From positions 929,679 to 993,678 of the forward strand of contig BCJX01000008.1 in the NCBI GenBank assembly GCA_001600415.1: a stretch of 64,000 nt of DNA. The letters run 5' to 3'. A program made the translations under genes and the position numbers. Numbering within the stretch: position 1 is the first letter of the stretch; the number at the start of each line of letters is the position of its first letter. Source of the stretch: Pascua guehoae. Lineage: Eukaryota; Basidiomycota; Tremellomycetes; Trichosporonales; Trichosporonaceae. The notes beneath the pieces were generated by a model that saw only the letters and a list, made by a program, of their open reading frames with translations, searched no databases and was not told the DNA's origin. Of the stretch, positions 63,852 to 64,000 are shown one piece after another.

Positions 63852-64000
63852 ATGGGCGAACGTGCGTCTCCACCACCAGGTCCTGCCCGTCCCACTGGTC
63901 GCCGAAAGGTGCGTACAGAGTGTTTTCCGGGGGTCGCAAGTGTCGTGCTGGCGCGCTCGCGGCGGCGGCCGACACCTCGTTTCCTCCCCCACACGCCTCC
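63852..64000 (+). CDS. Possible first exon of a gene leaving the window
   Basis: ATG at 63852 opens a 19-codon exon (MGERASPPPGPARPTGRRK) ending at a good GTGCGT donor (63909). It is preceded by about 300 bases of C/A/T-rich, G-poor DNA like the leaders of other genes here. The RPTGRRK ending is what often precedes a zinc-cluster or other DNA-binding domain in fungal regulators, but nothing further is visible, so the product is unknown. Confidence 0.4.
   Translation, partial: MGERASPPPGPARPTGRRKVRTECFPGVASVVLARSRRRPTPRFLPHTP

Overview
The window looks like nuclear DNA of a GC-rich basidiomycete yeast, most likely a member of the Trichosporonales (Trichosporon, Cutaneotrichosporon, Apiotrichum or Vanrija type). 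Three things point there: spliceosomal GT-AG introns with CTRAC-like branch sites, Zn2Cys6 regulators and Golgi COG machinery, and a phenol hydroxylase that, from memory, closely resembles the classical Trichosporon cutaneum enzyme. There is one assembly gap (26912-27096) and a 138-base poly(C) tract (13955-14092). All spliced gene models were built by hand from splice signals and reading-frame closure; no transcript evidence was available.

Layout. (1) 1-8.1 kb: a Zn2Cys6 regulator cut by the window start, a salicylate-hydroxylase-family FAD monooxygenase, and an intronless bacterial-type 4-hydroxybenzoate 3-hydroxylase (PobA). (2) 9.6-19.1 kb: a secreted glycoprotein, a large secreted six-hairpin-glycosidase-like protein with a polyglycine tract, and COG4. 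(3) 20.2-30.6 kb: an amidase-signature enzyme, a hydroxyquinol/catechol-type intradiol dioxygenase, a SnoaL/NTF2-like small protein, and a gene that appears to fuse an enol-lactonase-like alpha/beta hydrolase to a fungal carboxymuconate cyclase (lactonizing enzyme). (4) 34.5-40.8 kb: an ERT1/AcuK-like Zn2Cys6 regulator, a small GPI-type serine-rich protein, tRNA-Leu(UAA) and a TENA/THI-4 protein. (5) 44.4-58.3 kb: phenol 2-monooxygenase, a two-jelly-roll-like surface protein, an F-box protein, an unrecognised 479-aa protein and a XanA-like 2-oxoglutarate dioxygenase. (6) 58.3-64 kb: gene-poor, with degenerate repeats and small foldback elements; a new gene probably starts at 63852.

How the genes fit together. 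Six enzymes form a dispersed aromatic-catabolism region. Phenol hydroxylase makes catechol, salicylate hydroxylase makes catechol (or related enzymes make hydroquinone or hydroxyquinol), and PobA makes protocatechuate. The intradiol dioxygenase opens catechol or hydroxyquinol. The lactonizing enzyme and enol-lactonase, apparently in one polypeptide, carry muconates towards 3-oxoadipate. The SnoaL-like protein beside them is a candidate for the missing muconolactone-isomerase step. Maleylacetate reductase, the CoA-transferase and transporters are not in the window. The enzymes are interspersed with housekeeping genes, so this is a loose cluster rather than a compact one.
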